A stretch of DNA of 64,000 bases from Streptomyces sp. CB01373 (GCF_002803075.1 NZ_NNBK01000026.1:32486-96485), one strand, 5' to 3'. Positions 26,464-35,313 are shown, counted from the stretch's first letter. The notes: a model not told the origin generated them from the sequence alone. Made by a program: numbers and translations.

Positions 26464-27210
26464 ATGCTGCTGCCCAACTCCCGTACGGAGCCCGATGGTT
26501 CCGCCGTCATCCGCGTCCTGAGCCACAACATCCGGTCGATGCGGGACGACACCGAGGCGCTGGCCCGGGTGATCCGCGCCTGCGCGCCCGATCTCGTCCT
26601 CGTCCAGGAGGCGCCGCGCTTCTTCCGCTGGCGCAAGAAGCTGGCCCGGCTGGCGGCGGCCGCGGACCTGGTGATCCTCACCGGGGGCGCGACGGCCTCG
26701 GGCCCGGCGATTCTCTGCTCGCTGCGGGCCACCGTGGAACGCACCGAGGACGTCCTGCTGCCGCTCACCCCCGGACTGCACCGGCGGGGCCTCGCGACGG
26801 CGGTCGTCCGGTTCGGGGGCGCCCGGCTCGGCGTCGTCAGCTGCCACCTCTCGCTGAACGCGGAGGAGCGGTACGACCAGGCCGGGGTGCTGCTGGACCG
26901 GCTGGCCGGGATGGGTGTGGAGCACGCGGTGACGGGCGGCGACCTCAACGAGGGCCCGGACGGCCCGGCGTTCCGGCGGCTGGCCGACTCGCTCCAGGAC
27001 GGCTGGGCCACCGCCCCCTGGGGCGCGGAGGCCACCTGGACGTCCACCGGCCCCCACCGGCGCATCGACGCCCTCTTCGCGACCCGGGACGTGGAAATTC
27101 TCGGCTGCGGCGTACCGCTGGGCCTGCCGGGAGTGACGGAGGCGGACCTGAAGGCCTCCACGGACCACCGCCCGGTACTGGCCGCCCTCAGGGTCCCGGC
27201 ACTTTCCTAG
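26464..27210 (+). CDS. Endonuclease/exonuclease/phosphatase family protein
   Basis: 248 aa with the EEP fold signatures: SHNIRS at the first strand, DLVLVQEAP (metal-binding Glu), CHLSL (His), GGDLNEGPDG (Asp-Asn pair) and TDHRPVLA (Asp-His pair) at the end. All catalytic residues are present. Members cleave DNA, or phosphoinositides and other phosphodiesters; the substrate cannot be fixed from sequence. No signal peptide. The alternative ATG 12 nt upstream overlaps the -10 box. Confidence 0.87.
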   Translation: MLLPNSRTEPDGSAVIRVLSHNIRSMRDDTEALARVIRACAPDLVLVQEAPRFFRWRKKLARLAAAADLVILTGGATASGPAILCSLRATVERTEDVLLPLTPGLHRRGLATAVVRFGGARLGVVSCHLSLNAEERYDQAGVLLDRLAGMGVEHAVTGGDLNEGPDGPAFRRLADSLQDGWATAPWGAEATWTSTGPHRRIDALFATRDVEILGCGVPLGLPGVTEADLKASTDHRPVLAALRVPALS

Positions 27211-27212
27211 CC

Positions 27213-27270
27213 GGGGCCCCTCGTCCGGATCAGGCTGGGCTGATCCGGGCTGATCCGGACGAGAGGCCCC
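27213..27270. terminator. Bidirectional terminator
   Basis: 20-bp stem with one mismatch (27213-27232 with 27251-27270) between convergent genes; the loop repeats part of the stem (CTGATCCGG). Confidence 0.75.
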
Positions 27271-27301
27271 AGGGCGGGGGCCGAGTCGCGGGGAACCGGG
27301 C

Positions 27302-28126
27302 TCAGACCACCGCCCCGCGGCCCGGGTCGTCGTTGTCGTCGTCGTCCGTCTTCATGCGCGTCACCAGCGTCGCGAAGCCGCCCAGGAAGCCGCCTATGCC
27401 GAGCATGGCGAGCCACCACGTCATGTCCCAGCCGAACAGGACGGCCAGCAGGAGCAGGACGGGGCCGCCGATCACCGCGAGCCAGGCGAACTTCGCGGTC
27501 GCGTCGGCTGACGGCAGCGGGGGCGGCTCCGGCGGGACGAAGTGTCCCTCGTCGCTCGTGTCGAAGTCGTCGTCGGACGGTTCGGCGAGCGAGTAGTCGC
27601 GCGGTCCCCCACCGCGATTGCCGACACCGGGCGCGAAGGAGACCGAGCTGCCCAGCCGCCCGGCGGGGGCGGAGGGGCCCTCCTCGCTCTCGCCGTCCTC
27701 GCCGGCCGCGCCGTTCCCGTCGCCCTTGGCGTCCTTGCCGGTCTCGTCCTTCCGGTCCTTCCACGGCTTCTCGACGTCCGGCGTCGGGTCCGGCGGCAAC
27801 GCCAGGTCCTCGATCGGCCGGAACGGCCTGGAGCCCGGCGGGTCCGGCGGCTCCTCGCCGTACCCGGCGATGATCGCCGCCCAGGCGGCGTCCTCGTCGA
27901 AGCCGGAGCCCTCCTTGCCGGCGGGCACGCCGGGCTCGGCGCGCTGCTCGGCCGTCCCGGCGGGTTCGGCCGCTCCGACCGGTTCGGACGGTCCGACGGG
28001 TTCGGACGGTCCGACGGGTTCGGACGGTCCCACTGGTCCGGCCGGTGTGACCGGGCCGGCCGGTTCGCCCGGCTCTGCCGGCTCACGGCCGTCGCGGTTC
28101 TCGCGGTCGGAGTCGTGCTCAGCCAC
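27302..28126 (-). CDS. Hypothetical protein with acidic Pro-rich region and two C-terminal membrane helices
   Basis: 274 aa. The N-terminal 60 residues are Pro/Glu/Gly-rich with three tandem GPSEPV hexapeptides (an 18-nt DNA repeat). A conserved block follows (GFDEDAAWAAIIAGYGEEPPD, about 75-95), then an acidic linker and two transmembrane helices near residues 215-255, ending in a run of Asp. The GTG start overlaps the end of the hydrolase gene by 8 nt and follows it, so the two form one unit. Function unknown. Confidence 0.75.
   Translation of the reverse strand: MAEHDSDRENRDGREPAEPGEPAGPVTPAGPVGPSEPVGPSEPVGPSEPVGAAEPAGTAEQRAEPGVPAGKEGSGFDEDAAWAAIIAGYGEEPPDPPGSRPFRPIEDLALPPDPTPDVEKPWKDRKDETGKDAKGDGNGAAGEDGESEEGPSAPAGRLGSSVSFAPGVGNRGGGPRDYSLAEPSDDDFDTSDEGHFVPPEPPPLPSADATAKFAWLAVIGGPVLLLLAVLFGWDMTWWLAMLGIGGFLGGFATLVTRMKTDDDDNDDPGRGAVV
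27955..28035. repeat. Tandem 18-bp repeats coding for GPSEPV
   Basis: About three near-identical direct 18-bp units (ACGGGTTCGGACGGTCCG on the + strand) lie within the N-terminal region of the hypothetical gene and are in frame, so unit number can change without a frameshift. Confidence 0.8.
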
Positions 28127-28898
28127 CTGCCGTCGTCCCTTCCTTGCCGACACTGGGTGCGAGCCGGCCGATGAATGCGTAGCTCTCCTCGAAGATCCGG
28201 TCCGCATCGTGATCCAACGTCGCGACGTGGTAGCTGTGTTCCAGCAGCACCTCCGTGACGTCCGTGGAGGAGATCCGGCCGAGAATCCGGGCCGAGTCGA
28301 CCGGCGGCACCACATGGTCCTGCGGGCTGCGCAGGAGCAGCAGCGGCTGGGTGACCTGCGGCAGTTCGCGGTCGAGCATCCGGAAGAAGTTCCTGAGCGA
28401 GTGCGCGGCGTGCAGCGGCACCCGCTCGTACCCCAGCTCGGCGGCGCCTTCAAGCGCGATGTCGCTCGCGATGCCCTTCGTGGTCCGTACGAGGTGGCGG
28501 GCCACCGGCAGGGCGTACGCGGACAGGCCGTGCACCTTGTGGGCCGGGTTCACGACCACGACGCCCGCGACCGCGTCTCCGTGCCGGGCGGCCAGCCGCA
28601 GCGCCAGCGCGCCGCCCATGGACAGCCCGGCCACGAACACGCGCGTGCACGACTCGCGCAGCACCCGCAGCTCGCGGTCCACCTCCGCGTACCAGTCCGG
28701 CCAGCCGGTGAGCTGCATGTCCTCCCAGCGGGTGCCGTGCCCGGGCAGCAGCGGCAGGGAGACGGTCAGGCCGCGTCCGGCGAGGTACCGCCCCCAGGGC
28801 AGCAGTGACTGGGGGGAACCGGTGAAGCCGTGGCAGAGGAGGACACCGACCTCCCCGCCCTCGTGGCGGAACGGCTCGGCTCCGGGGAGCACCGGCAC
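28119..28898 (-). CDS. Alpha/beta hydrolase (carboxylesterase / monoacylglycerol lipase type)
   Basis: 259 aa. Oxyanion segment LLCHGFTGSP (about 20-29), nucleophile Ser in GLSMGG (about 95), acid in SPQDHVVPP (about 195), and His in HSYHVATLD (about 225), so the triad is complete. It resembles Est30-type carboxylesterases and MAG lipases. GTG start with AGGAGAG. It is cotranscribed with the downstream membrane protein. Being next to the PlsC gene it may act on acylglycerols; that is inferred. Confidence 0.88.
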   Translation of the reverse strand: MPVLPGAEPFRHEGGEVGVLLCHGFTGSPQSLLPWGRYLAGRGLTVSLPLLPGHGTRWEDMQLTGWPDWYAEVDRELRVLRESCTRVFVAGLSMGGALALRLAARHGDAVAGVVVVNPAHKVHGLSAYALPVARHLVRTTKGIASDIALEGAAELGYERVPLHAAHSLRNFFRMLDRELPQVTQPLLLLRSPQDHVVPPVDSARILGRISSTDVTEVLLEHSYHVATLDHDADRIFEESYAFIGRLAPSVGKEGTTAGG

Positions 28899-29030
28899 GT
28901 GGCTCTCCTGTGGTCGTCGATTGCAGGTACTTCACCGTACGCGACGGTACTGACACCGACCAGGGCCGTCGGTCCCACGGAAGGCAGCCCGGCGGTATCG
29001 TCTGATCGACACACACAGGAAGGCACTCGG

Positions 29031-29924
29031 TTGTTCTACGGCACGATGAAGGTCGCCATCGGGGGGCCGCTGAAGATCGCCTTCCGGCCCTGGGTGGAAG
29101 GCCTGGAGAACATCCCCGACGAGGGTCCCGCCATTCTGGCGAGCAATCACCTGTCCTTCTCGGACTCCTTCTTCCTGCCGGTGATGCTCCACCGCCCGGT
29201 CACCTTCATCGCGAAGGCCGAGTACTTCACCACGCCCGGGGTGAAGGGCCGGCTCACCGCCGCGTTCTTCAAGGGTGTCGGCCAGCTCCCGGTGGACCGC
29301 TCCGGGTCGCGCGGTGCGGGCGAGGCGGCGGTGAGGAGCGGCATAGAGGTGCTGGAGCGCGGCGAGCTGTTCGGCATCTACCCGGAGGGCACCCGCTCGC
29401 CCGACGGCCGCCTCTACCGCGGCAAGCCGGGCGGACTCGCCCGCGTGGCCCTGGCCACCGGAGCGCCGGTCATCCCGGTCGCCATGATCGACACGGAGAA
29501 GATCCAGCCGCCCGGGAAGGTCGTGCCCAAGCTGATGCGCCCGGGCATACGCATCGGCAAGCCACTGGACTTCAGCCGCTACGAGGGCCTCGCGCACGAC
29601 CGTTTCGTGCTGCGGGCGGTGACGGACGAGGTCATGTACGAGATCATGAAGCTCTCCGGCCAGGAGTACGTAGACATCTACGCGACCGCGGCCAAGCGGC
29701 AGATCGCGGAGGCGGCCAAGGCCGAGAGGGAAGCGGAGAAGGCGGCGGGGAGAACGGCCGGGACAGCGGCCGACAGGGTCCAGCAGGCGGCGGGGACGGC
29801 GGCCGACAAGGTCCAGCAGGCGGCCGGCAAGGCACAGGAAGCTGCCGGGAAGGCGGCCGGCAAGGCCCAGGAGGCGGCGAAGGCGGCGCTCGGGCGGGCC
29901 GAGAAGGAGAAGCAGGCGGAGTAG
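29031..29924 (+). CDS. 1-acyl-sn-glycerol-3-phosphate acyltransferase (PlsC-like)
   Basis: 297 aa. The catalytic NHLSFSD (NHx4D) is near residue 45 and the substrate motif EGTRSPDG near residue 120, then VPVAMIDT. It acylates lysophosphatidate or a related lipid at the membrane surface. The start is TTG at 29031: AGGAAGG sits 7 nt upstream, while the later ATG at 29046 would be 22 nt away. The last 65 residues are Ala/Gln/Lys-rich imperfect repeats (AAGTAADKVQQ, AAGKAQE), an amphipathic helix absent from most PlsC proteins. By order the counterpart is Rv2182c. Confidence 0.9.
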   Translation: MFYGTMKVAIGGPLKIAFRPWVEGLENIPDEGPAILASNHLSFSDSFFLPVMLHRPVTFIAKAEYFTTPGVKGRLTAAFFKGVGQLPVDRSGSRGAGEAAVRSGIEVLERGELFGIYPEGTRSPDGRLYRGKPGGLARVALATGAPVIPVAMIDTEKIQPPGKVVPKLMRPGIRIGKPLDFSRYEGLAHDRFVLRAVTDEVMYEIMKLSGQEYVDIYATAAKRQIAEAAKAEREAEKAAGRTAGTAADRVQQAAGTAADKVQQAAGKAQEAAGKAAGKAQEAAKAALGRAEKEKQAE

Positions 29925-29946
29925 GGCGAACCGCCGGGGGGGGGAC

Positions 29947-31272
29947 ATGCAGAAGCGGCAACGCGTGATGAGGATGTCGGTCGAGCAGCCGATGTGGCGC
30001 GCGCTCGCCGGATACCGGGTGCTGACCATGCTCTACGCGGTCGGCCTGTTCGCCACCGGCTACGACCGGTTCCCGCGACCCGGAGTCGCCATCGCCTACT
30101 ACTGCGTGCTGTCCGTGTGGACCGTGGCCACACTGCCCAAGGTCGCGAACGCCGCGAGCTGCACCAGGCGCTTCCTGGCCGCCGACCTCACCCTGGCGCT
30201 GACGGGTATCCTCCTCACCCCCGTCGCCGACGCCCAGGCGCGGATCGTGGACGGCGGCCCGACCCTGCCGTCGATCTGGACCGCAGGCTCCGTCCTCGCC
30301 TTCGCCCTCAAGGGCGGCTGGCGCTGGGCCGCCGTCGCCTCCACCGCGGTCGCCGCCGCCAACCTGGTCGAGCGCGGCGCCCCGACCCGCGACACCGTGC
30401 ACAACGTGATCCTGGTGTGGGTCGCCTCCATCGCCATCGGCTACGTCGTCGAGGTGGCCCGCGCCTCCGAGCGCACCCTCGCCCGCGCCCTGGAGATCGA
30501 GGCGGTCACCCGGGAGCGGGAGCGCCTGGCCCGGGACATCCACGACAGCGTGCTCCAGGTGCTCGCCATGGTGCAGCGGCGCGGCGCGGTCATCGGGGGC
30601 GAGGCCGCCGAACTGGGCCGGCTGGCGGGCGAGCAGGAGGTGGCGCTGCGCACCCTGGTCTCCGGCGGGCTGGTCCCGCTCCCCAGGGCGTCAGGGGGCG
30701 CGGACGGTGACACCTCCGGGGGCGCGGTCGTCCAAACCGTCGACAAGGACGACGAGGACGACGAGGACACGACCGGCGAGCCCGACGGGCCCGTCGACCT
30801 GCGCGCGCTGCTCGCCCCGTACGCCGGCGCCCGGGTCAGCCTCGCCGAACCGGGCGCCCCGGTGCTGCTGCGACCCGCCGCCGCCCGCGAGGTGGCCGCC
30901 GCCGTCGGGGCCGCGCTGGACAACGTCCGCCGGCACGCGGGCGAGGGCGCGCGGGCCTGGATCCTGGTCGAGGACGAGCCGGAGTCGGTGATCGTGACCG
31001 TGCGGGACGACGGTCCCGGCATCCCCCGGGGGCGGCTCGCCCAGGCCGAGGGCGAGGGCCGGCTCGGAGTGGCTCTGTCGATCCGGGGCCGGCTGCGCGA
31101 CATCGGCGGTACCGCCGAGCTGATCTCGGTACCCGGCCAGGGCACGGAGGTCGAACTGAACGTGCCCAAGGGCGCGGGCGCCGTGGACACCACCGGCACC
31201 GCGGACGACACCGGGCGCACGAGGGGCGCGAAGGGCGCGTCCCGGACACGGGGGAAGGCGGAGAACCGATGA
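29947..31272 (+). CDS. macS: Sensor histidine kinase, NarL type (MacS-like)
   Basis: 441 aa. The N-terminal sensing part has about four to five membrane helices (residues 20-170), then the dimerisation/phosphoacceptor segment RERLARDIHDSVLQVL with His (about residue 198), an acidic insertion (DKDDEDDEDT), and the ATPase domain with DNVRRHAGEG (N box) and DDGPGIPRG. There is no PAS or HAMP. It is followed by its regulator with an ATGA overlap. In S. coelicolor the pair at this position has been reported as MacRS, affecting morphogenesis and actinorhodin; I assign the name from position, not from alignment. Confidence 0.85.
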   Translation: MQKRQRVMRMSVEQPMWRALAGYRVLTMLYAVGLFATGYDRFPRPGVAIAYYCVLSVWTVATLPKVANAASCTRRFLAADLTLALTGILLTPVADAQARIVDGGPTLPSIWTAGSVLAFALKGGWRWAAVASTAVAAANLVERGAPTRDTVHNVILVWVASIAIGYVVEVARASERTLARALEIEAVTRERERLARDIHDSVLQVLAMVQRRGAVIGGEAAELGRLAGEQEVALRTLVSGGLVPLPRASGGADGDTSGGAVVQTVDKDDEDDEDTTGEPDGPVDLRALLAPYAGARVSLAEPGAPVLLRPAAAREVAAAVGAALDNVRRHAGEGARAWILVEDEPESVIVTVRDDGPGIPRGRLAQAEGEGRLGVALSIRGRLRDIGGTAELISVPGQGTEVELNVPKGAGAVDTTGTADDTGRTRGAKGASRTRGKAENR

Positions 31273-31946
31273 GCGAGGAGCAGGGCCCGATCAGAGTGAT
31301 GGTGGTCGACGACCACCCGATGTGGCGCGACGCCGTGGCCCGCGACCTGGCCGAGGCCGGCTTCGAGGTGGTCGCCACCGCGGGCGACGGCGAGCAGGCG
31401 GTGCGCCGTGCCAGGGCCGCCGCGCCCCAGGTGCTCGTCCTGGACCTCAACCTGCCCGCGAAGCCAGGGGTCCAGGTCTGCAAGGAACTCGTCGGCGCCG
31501 ACCCGGCGTTGCGCGTGCTGGTGCTGTCCGCGAGCGGTGAGCACGCCGATGTGCTGGAGGCGGTGAAGTCGGGCGCCACGGGCTATCTGCTGAAGTCGGC
31601 CTCCACGCAGGAGCTGCTGGACGCGGTGCGCCGCACGGCCGTGGGCGACCCGGTGTTCACCCCGGGCCTGGCGGGTCTGGTCCTCGGCGAGTACCGGCGC
31701 CTGGCCGCCGAGCCCGCGCCCGCCGCGGACGCCGGTGAGCCGAATGCGCCCCGGCTCACCGACCGCGAGACCGAGGTGCTGCGCCTGGTCGCCAAGGGCC
31801 TGAGCTACAAGCAGATCGCCGAGCGTCTGGTGATCTCCCACCGGACGGTCCAGAACCACGTCCAGAACACCCTGGGCAAGCTCCAGTTGCACAACCGGGT
31901 GGAGCTGGTGCGGTACGCCATCGAGCGCGGACTCGACGGCGAGTAG
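31269..31946 (+). CDS. macR: LuxR/NarL family response regulator (MacR-like)
   Basis: 225 aa. Receiver domain residues 1-125 with acidic pair VVDDHP, phospho-acceptor Asp in LVLDLNLPA (about 61) and Lys in YLLKSAS (about 113); C-terminal LuxR helix-turn-helix (about 160-220) with LTDRETEVLRLVAKGLSYKQIAERL. It is coupled to the kinase by ATGA. The DNA targets are not visible from the window. Confidence 0.88.
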   Translation: MSEEQGPIRVMVVDDHPMWRDAVARDLAEAGFEVVATAGDGEQAVRRARAAAPQVLVLDLNLPAKPGVQVCKELVGADPALRVLVLSASGEHADVLEAVKSGATGYLLKSASTQELLDAVRRTAVGDPVFTPGLAGLVLGEYRRLAAEPAPAADAGEPNAPRLTDRETEVLRLVAKGLSYKQIAERLVISHRTVQNHVQNTLGKLQLHNRVELVRYAIERGLDGE

Positions 31947-32110
31947 GGGCGAGTCAACCCACATACGTGCGGCCATACCCCTTTCGAGTGGTTTCTCCGT
32001 GATCAACTACCCGACAATTCAGTGGAATTGACTCTCCGCCCCATGCCGAAGTGACGTGCGTCACCATTAGCGTGACCTTCACCAGGCAACCGCGGCGAAG
32101 GGACTTTTCC

Positions 32111-33139
32111 ATGCGGGTCGGAGTACTGACCGGAGGCGGCGACTGCCCCGGGCTCAACGCCGTCATCCGGGGCATCGTCCGCAAGGGCGTGCAGGAGTAC
32201 GGCTATGACTTCGTCGGCTTCCGGGACGGCTGGCGCGGCCCCCTCGAGAACGACGCCATCCGTCTCGACATCCCCGCGGTGCGCGGCATCCTGCCCCGGG
32301 GCGGCACCATCCTCGGCTCCTCACGGACCAACCCCCTCAAGCAGGAGGACGGCATCCGGCGGATCAAGGACAACCTCGCCAAGCAGGAGGTCGAGGCGCT
32401 CGTCGCGATCGGCGGCGAGGACACCCTCGGCGTCGCCGCGCGACTGAGCGACGAGTACGGCGTGCCCTGCGTGGGCGTGCCCAAGACCATCGACAACGAC
32501 CTGTCGGCCACCGACTACACCTTCGGCTTCGACACCGCGGTCGGCATCGCCACCGAGGCGATCGACCGGCTGCACACCACCGCCGAGTCCCATATGCGGG
32601 TCCTGGTATGCGAGGTGATGGGCCGTCACGCCGGCTGGATCGCCCTGCACTCCGGCCTCGCCGGCGGCGCGAACGTCATCCTCATCCCCGAACAGCGCTT
32701 CGACGTCGACCAGGTGTGCGCCTGGATCACCTCCCGCTTCAAGGCGTCGTACGCCCCGATCGTCGTCGTCGCCGAGGGTGCCATGCCCAAGGACGGCGAC
32801 ATGGTCCTGAAGGACGGCTCGCGCGACTCCTTCGGACACGTACGGCTGTCCGGGGTCGGCGAGTGGCTGGCCAAGGAGATCGAGGCACGCACCGGGAAGG
32901 AGGCACGGACCACCGTCCTCGGGCACATCCAGCGCGGCGGCACGCCCAGCGCCTTCGACCGATGGCTGGCCACCCGGTTCGGCCTGCACGCCGTCGACTG
33001 CGTCCGCGACGGCGACTTCGGCAAGATGGTCGCCCTGCGCGGCACCGACATCGTCCGAGTGCCGATCGGGGAGGCCACCGTGAAGCTGAAGACGGTCGAC
33101 CCGAAGCTGTACGAGGAGGTCGGGGTCTTCTTCGGCTGA
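32111..33139 (+). CDS. pfkA: 6-phosphofructokinase (PPi-type residue signature)
   Basis: 342-aa phosphofructokinase of glycolysis, phosphorylating fructose-6-phosphate. Motifs: GGGDCPGLNAVIRG (8-21), GGEDTLG (101-107), PKTIDNDL (124-131), MGRHAGWIAL, and GHIQRGGTPSAFDR. Asp104 and Lys125 occupy the two positions that separate PPi-dependent from ATP-dependent enzymes (Gly at 104 in ATP-PFK). It is therefore likely PPi-linked, or at least not a standard ATP-PFK. The ATG at 32111 has AAGGGA upstream. A very strong terminator follows. S. coelicolor has three PFK paralogues (PfkA1-3), and this position is the SCO2119 one. Confidence 0.93.
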   Translation: MRVGVLTGGGDCPGLNAVIRGIVRKGVQEYGYDFVGFRDGWRGPLENDAIRLDIPAVRGILPRGGTILGSSRTNPLKQEDGIRRIKDNLAKQEVEALVAIGGEDTLGVAARLSDEYGVPCVGVPKTIDNDLSATDYTFGFDTAVGIATEAIDRLHTTAESHMRVLVCEVMGRHAGWIALHSGLAGGANVILIPEQRFDVDQVCAWITSRFKASYAPIVVVAEGAMPKDGDMVLKDGSRDSFGHVRLSGVGEWLAKEIEARTGKEARTTVLGHIQRGGTPSAFDRWLATRFGLHAVDCVRDGDFGKMVALRGTDIVRVPIGEATVKLKTVDPKLYEEVGVFFG

Positions 33140-33167
33140 CCCCGCCACGGCCTCCCCGTCCGGGGAC

Positions 33168-33212
33168 CGCACCGGGGGCGCCGCCGACCTGACCGGCGGC
33201 GCCCCCGGTGCG
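33168..33212. terminator. Bidirectional terminator between pfkA and trpEG
   Basis: Perfect 19-bp stem (33168-33186 with 33194-33212), 7-nt loop, followed by GCGCGTTTCTT. It serves the convergent pfkA and trpEG genes. Confidence 0.85.
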
Positions 33213-33223
33213 CGCGTTTCTTG

Positions 33224-35140
33224 CTACGGCACGCGCCGCGGCTCGCCGTGCACGCCGGCGCCGCGCGGCTGACCGGCCAGCAGCGCGCTGACGATCGCCT
33301 GGCCGTTCAGCGTCAGCACGGACTCGGGGTGGAACTGCACCGACGCGAACCGCGCGGAGCGCAACGCGTGCACCTCACCGGACGCGCTCCGGCTCACCTC
33401 GATCCCGTGCGCCGACAGCTCGGCGTGCGCCTCGTCGTCGCAGTGCGCCGCATAGCTGTTGTAGAAGCCCACGGTCTCGGCCCGGCCGAACAGGTCGATC
33501 CGGCTCTGGGCGCCCTGGTGGGGCACCGCCTTGCGGACGATCTCCAGTCCCAGCTCGGCCGCGATCAGTTCGTGCCCGAGGCAGACCCCGAGAACGCCGT
33601 GCCGGTGCGTGGCGAGCACCTCCGCGGTCAGCGCGCGCAGCAGCCGCATCTTAGGGTCGGCCGCGTCGCACGGATCGCCGGGCCCGGGGCCGAGGACGAC
33701 CGGTCCCTCGTGCGCGAGCACGGCGGCGCGCAGTCCGGGCTCGTCGTAGCGGCGGACTCCGACGGTCAGCCCCGACGACCGCAGCACGTGCGCGAGCATC
33801 GCGGTGAACGTGTCCTCGCCGTCCACGACCAGGGTGTGCCCGGTGAGCCCCGGCGTGCTTTCCCCGGCCTCCGACTGCGGTGCGCAGCCCCCGCCGCGCA
33901 TCCGCAGCCAGAACGGCGCGAGCAGCGCGCGCCGACCGTCCAGGGCCGCCCGCACCCGCGGGTCGTCGGCGAGCCGGGGCCCCGACCGTTCCGCGCGCGG
34001 CCGGCCGGGCCGTACGCCCAGCGCCGCCAGCACGCCCGCCGCCTTCGCGTGTGTCTCGGCGACCTCGCCCGCCGGGTCCGAGCCGCGGACGAGGGTGGCG
34101 CCGACCGGTACGCGCAGTCGGCCGCAGGCGTCGATGTCGGCGGTGCGGATGAGGATGGGGGAGTCCAGGGTCTGCGCGCCGCCGCAGTCGCGGCCGAGCA
34201 GGGCGAGCGCGCCGGCGTAGTAGCCGCGCCCGCCGCTCTCGTGGCGTTCGATGACCCGGCAGGCGTTCTGCACCGGCGACCCGGTGACGGTCGCGGCGAA
34301 CATGGTCTCCTTGAGCACCTCGCGCACGTCCAGGGAGGACCGGCCGCGCAACTCGTACTCGGTGTGCGCCAGATGCGCCATCTCCTTCAGGCGCGGTCCG
34401 ACGACCACCCCGCCCATGTCGCCGACGGTGCACATCATCTTGAGCTCCTCGTCGACGACCATCGACAGCTCCTCGATCTCCTTGCCGTCGGCGAGGAAGC
34501 CGAGCAGGTGCTCGGGCGTCGGTCCCTCGGCCGGGTAGCGGTACGTCCCGCTGATCGGGTTCATCACGACCGTCCCGCCGGACATGCGCACGTGCACCTC
34601 GGGGCTGGCGCCGACCAGCGTCCGGTCCCCGGTGTGCACGACGAACGTCCAGTACGCCCCCCGCTCGCCCTCCAGGAGCCGCCGGAACAACGCCAGCGCG
34701 TCGGCCCGCCCGAAGCCCGGGATCTCCCCCTCGTACGTCCGCCGGATCACGAAGTTCGCGCCCTCGCCCGCGCCGATCTCCTCGCGCAGCACCCGCCCGA
34801 CGATCTCCGCGTACTCCTCGTCGCCGACGTCGAAGCCGCCGCCCTCGACGCGCACCCGGTGCGCGGGGAGCTGCGCCAGGGCCTCGGCGAGCGGCACCGT
34901 GCCCGACTCCTCGGGCGTCAGCACCAGCAGCGGGGTGCCGTCGTCGCGGACGTCGAAGCCGCGCTCGCGGATCTGCCGGAACGGTACGAGCGCCAGGCCC
35001 TCGTCGGGCAGGTCGGCCAGGCGGTCGCGAGCGGTCACGGGGCCGAGCAGCACCTCGACCAGGTCGTGGTCGTGCCCCGGGGTACGGCGGCGCAGCAGGG
35101 CGAAGGGGCGGGGGTCGTGCAGCAGCCGTGCCAGGTCCAT
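33224..35140 (-). CDS. trpEG: Fused anthranilate synthase, TrpE-TrpG type
   Basis: 638-aa single-chain anthranilate synthase: the N-terminal chorismate-binding domain (about 1-430) makes anthranilate, and the C-terminal glutamine amidotransferase (about 445-630) supplies ammonia. Seen are TMVVDEELKMMCTVGDMGG-like chorismate signatures, FAATVTGSPVQNACRVIE, the amidotransferase Cys in LGVCLGHELIA, and His-Glu in QFHPESVLT. The ATG at 35140 has GAGGA. Upstream is the Trp-codon leader and attenuator, so it belongs to tryptophan synthesis rather than phenazine or folate pathways. Confidence 0.93.
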   Translation of the reverse strand: MDLARLLHDPRPFALLRRRTPGHDHDLVEVLLGPVTARDRLADLPDEGLALVPFRQIRERGFDVRDDGTPLLVLTPEESGTVPLAEALAQLPAHRVRVEGGGFDVGDEEYAEIVGRVLREEIGAGEGANFVIRRTYEGEIPGFGRADALALFRRLLEGERGAYWTFVVHTGDRTLVGASPEVHVRMSGGTVVMNPISGTYRYPAEGPTPEHLLGFLADGKEIEELSMVVDEELKMMCTVGDMGGVVVGPRLKEMAHLAHTEYELRGRSSLDVREVLKETMFAATVTGSPVQNACRVIERHESGGRGYYAGALALLGRDCGGAQTLDSPILIRTADIDACGRLRVPVGATLVRGSDPAGEVAETHAKAAGVLAALGVRPGRPRAERSGPRLADDPRVRAALDGRRALLAPFWLRMRGGGCAPQSEAGESTPGLTGHTLVVDGEDTFTAMLAHVLRSSGLTVGVRRYDEPGLRAAVLAHEGPVVLGPGPGDPCDAADPKMRLLRALTAEVLATHRHGVLGVCLGHELIAAELGLEIVRKAVPHQGAQSRIDLFGRAETVGFYNSYAAHCDDEAHAELSAHGIEVSRSASGEVHALRSARFASVQFHPESVLTLNGQAIVSALLAGQPRGAGVHGEPRRVP

Positions 35141-35202
35141 GGGTTCCTCTTCCGTCGATGTCGATCGATGTCGGTGAGGAACGGCCAGGACGCCACGAAC
35201 GC

Positions 35203-35229
35203 CGAAGGCCGCCCCTCGGGCGGCCTTCG
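35203..35229 (-). terminator. trp attenuator hairpin
   Basis: 12-bp GC-rich perfect stem (35203-35214 with 35218-35229, 3-nt loop) lies 22 nt after the leader peptide stop and 63 nt before trpEG. It is placed to act as the attenuator stem controlled by leader-peptide translation. Confidence 0.7.
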
Positions 35230-35250
35230 CGAAGTGTGGGATACGCGCAG

Positions 35251-35313
35251 TCAGCGGGCCGCCGGAGAAGCGGTCCACCACCAGTCCTGGTTCTGGGTCG
35301 AGTGCGCGAACAT
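35251..35313 (-). CDS. trpL: Tryptophan leader peptide with three consecutive Trp codons
   Basis: 20-residue peptide reading MFAHSTQNQDWWWTASPA then AR and stop. The three adjacent Trp codons stall the ribosome when charged tRNA-Trp is scarce. The peptide is nearly the same as the leader I recall for the S. venezuelae trpEG attenuator. ATG at 35313 is 1 nt from the start base predicted from a TAGGGT hexamer (complement of 35321-35326), so the leader is probably leaderless itself. Confidence 0.88.
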   Translation of the reverse strand: MFAHSTQNQDWWWTASPAAR

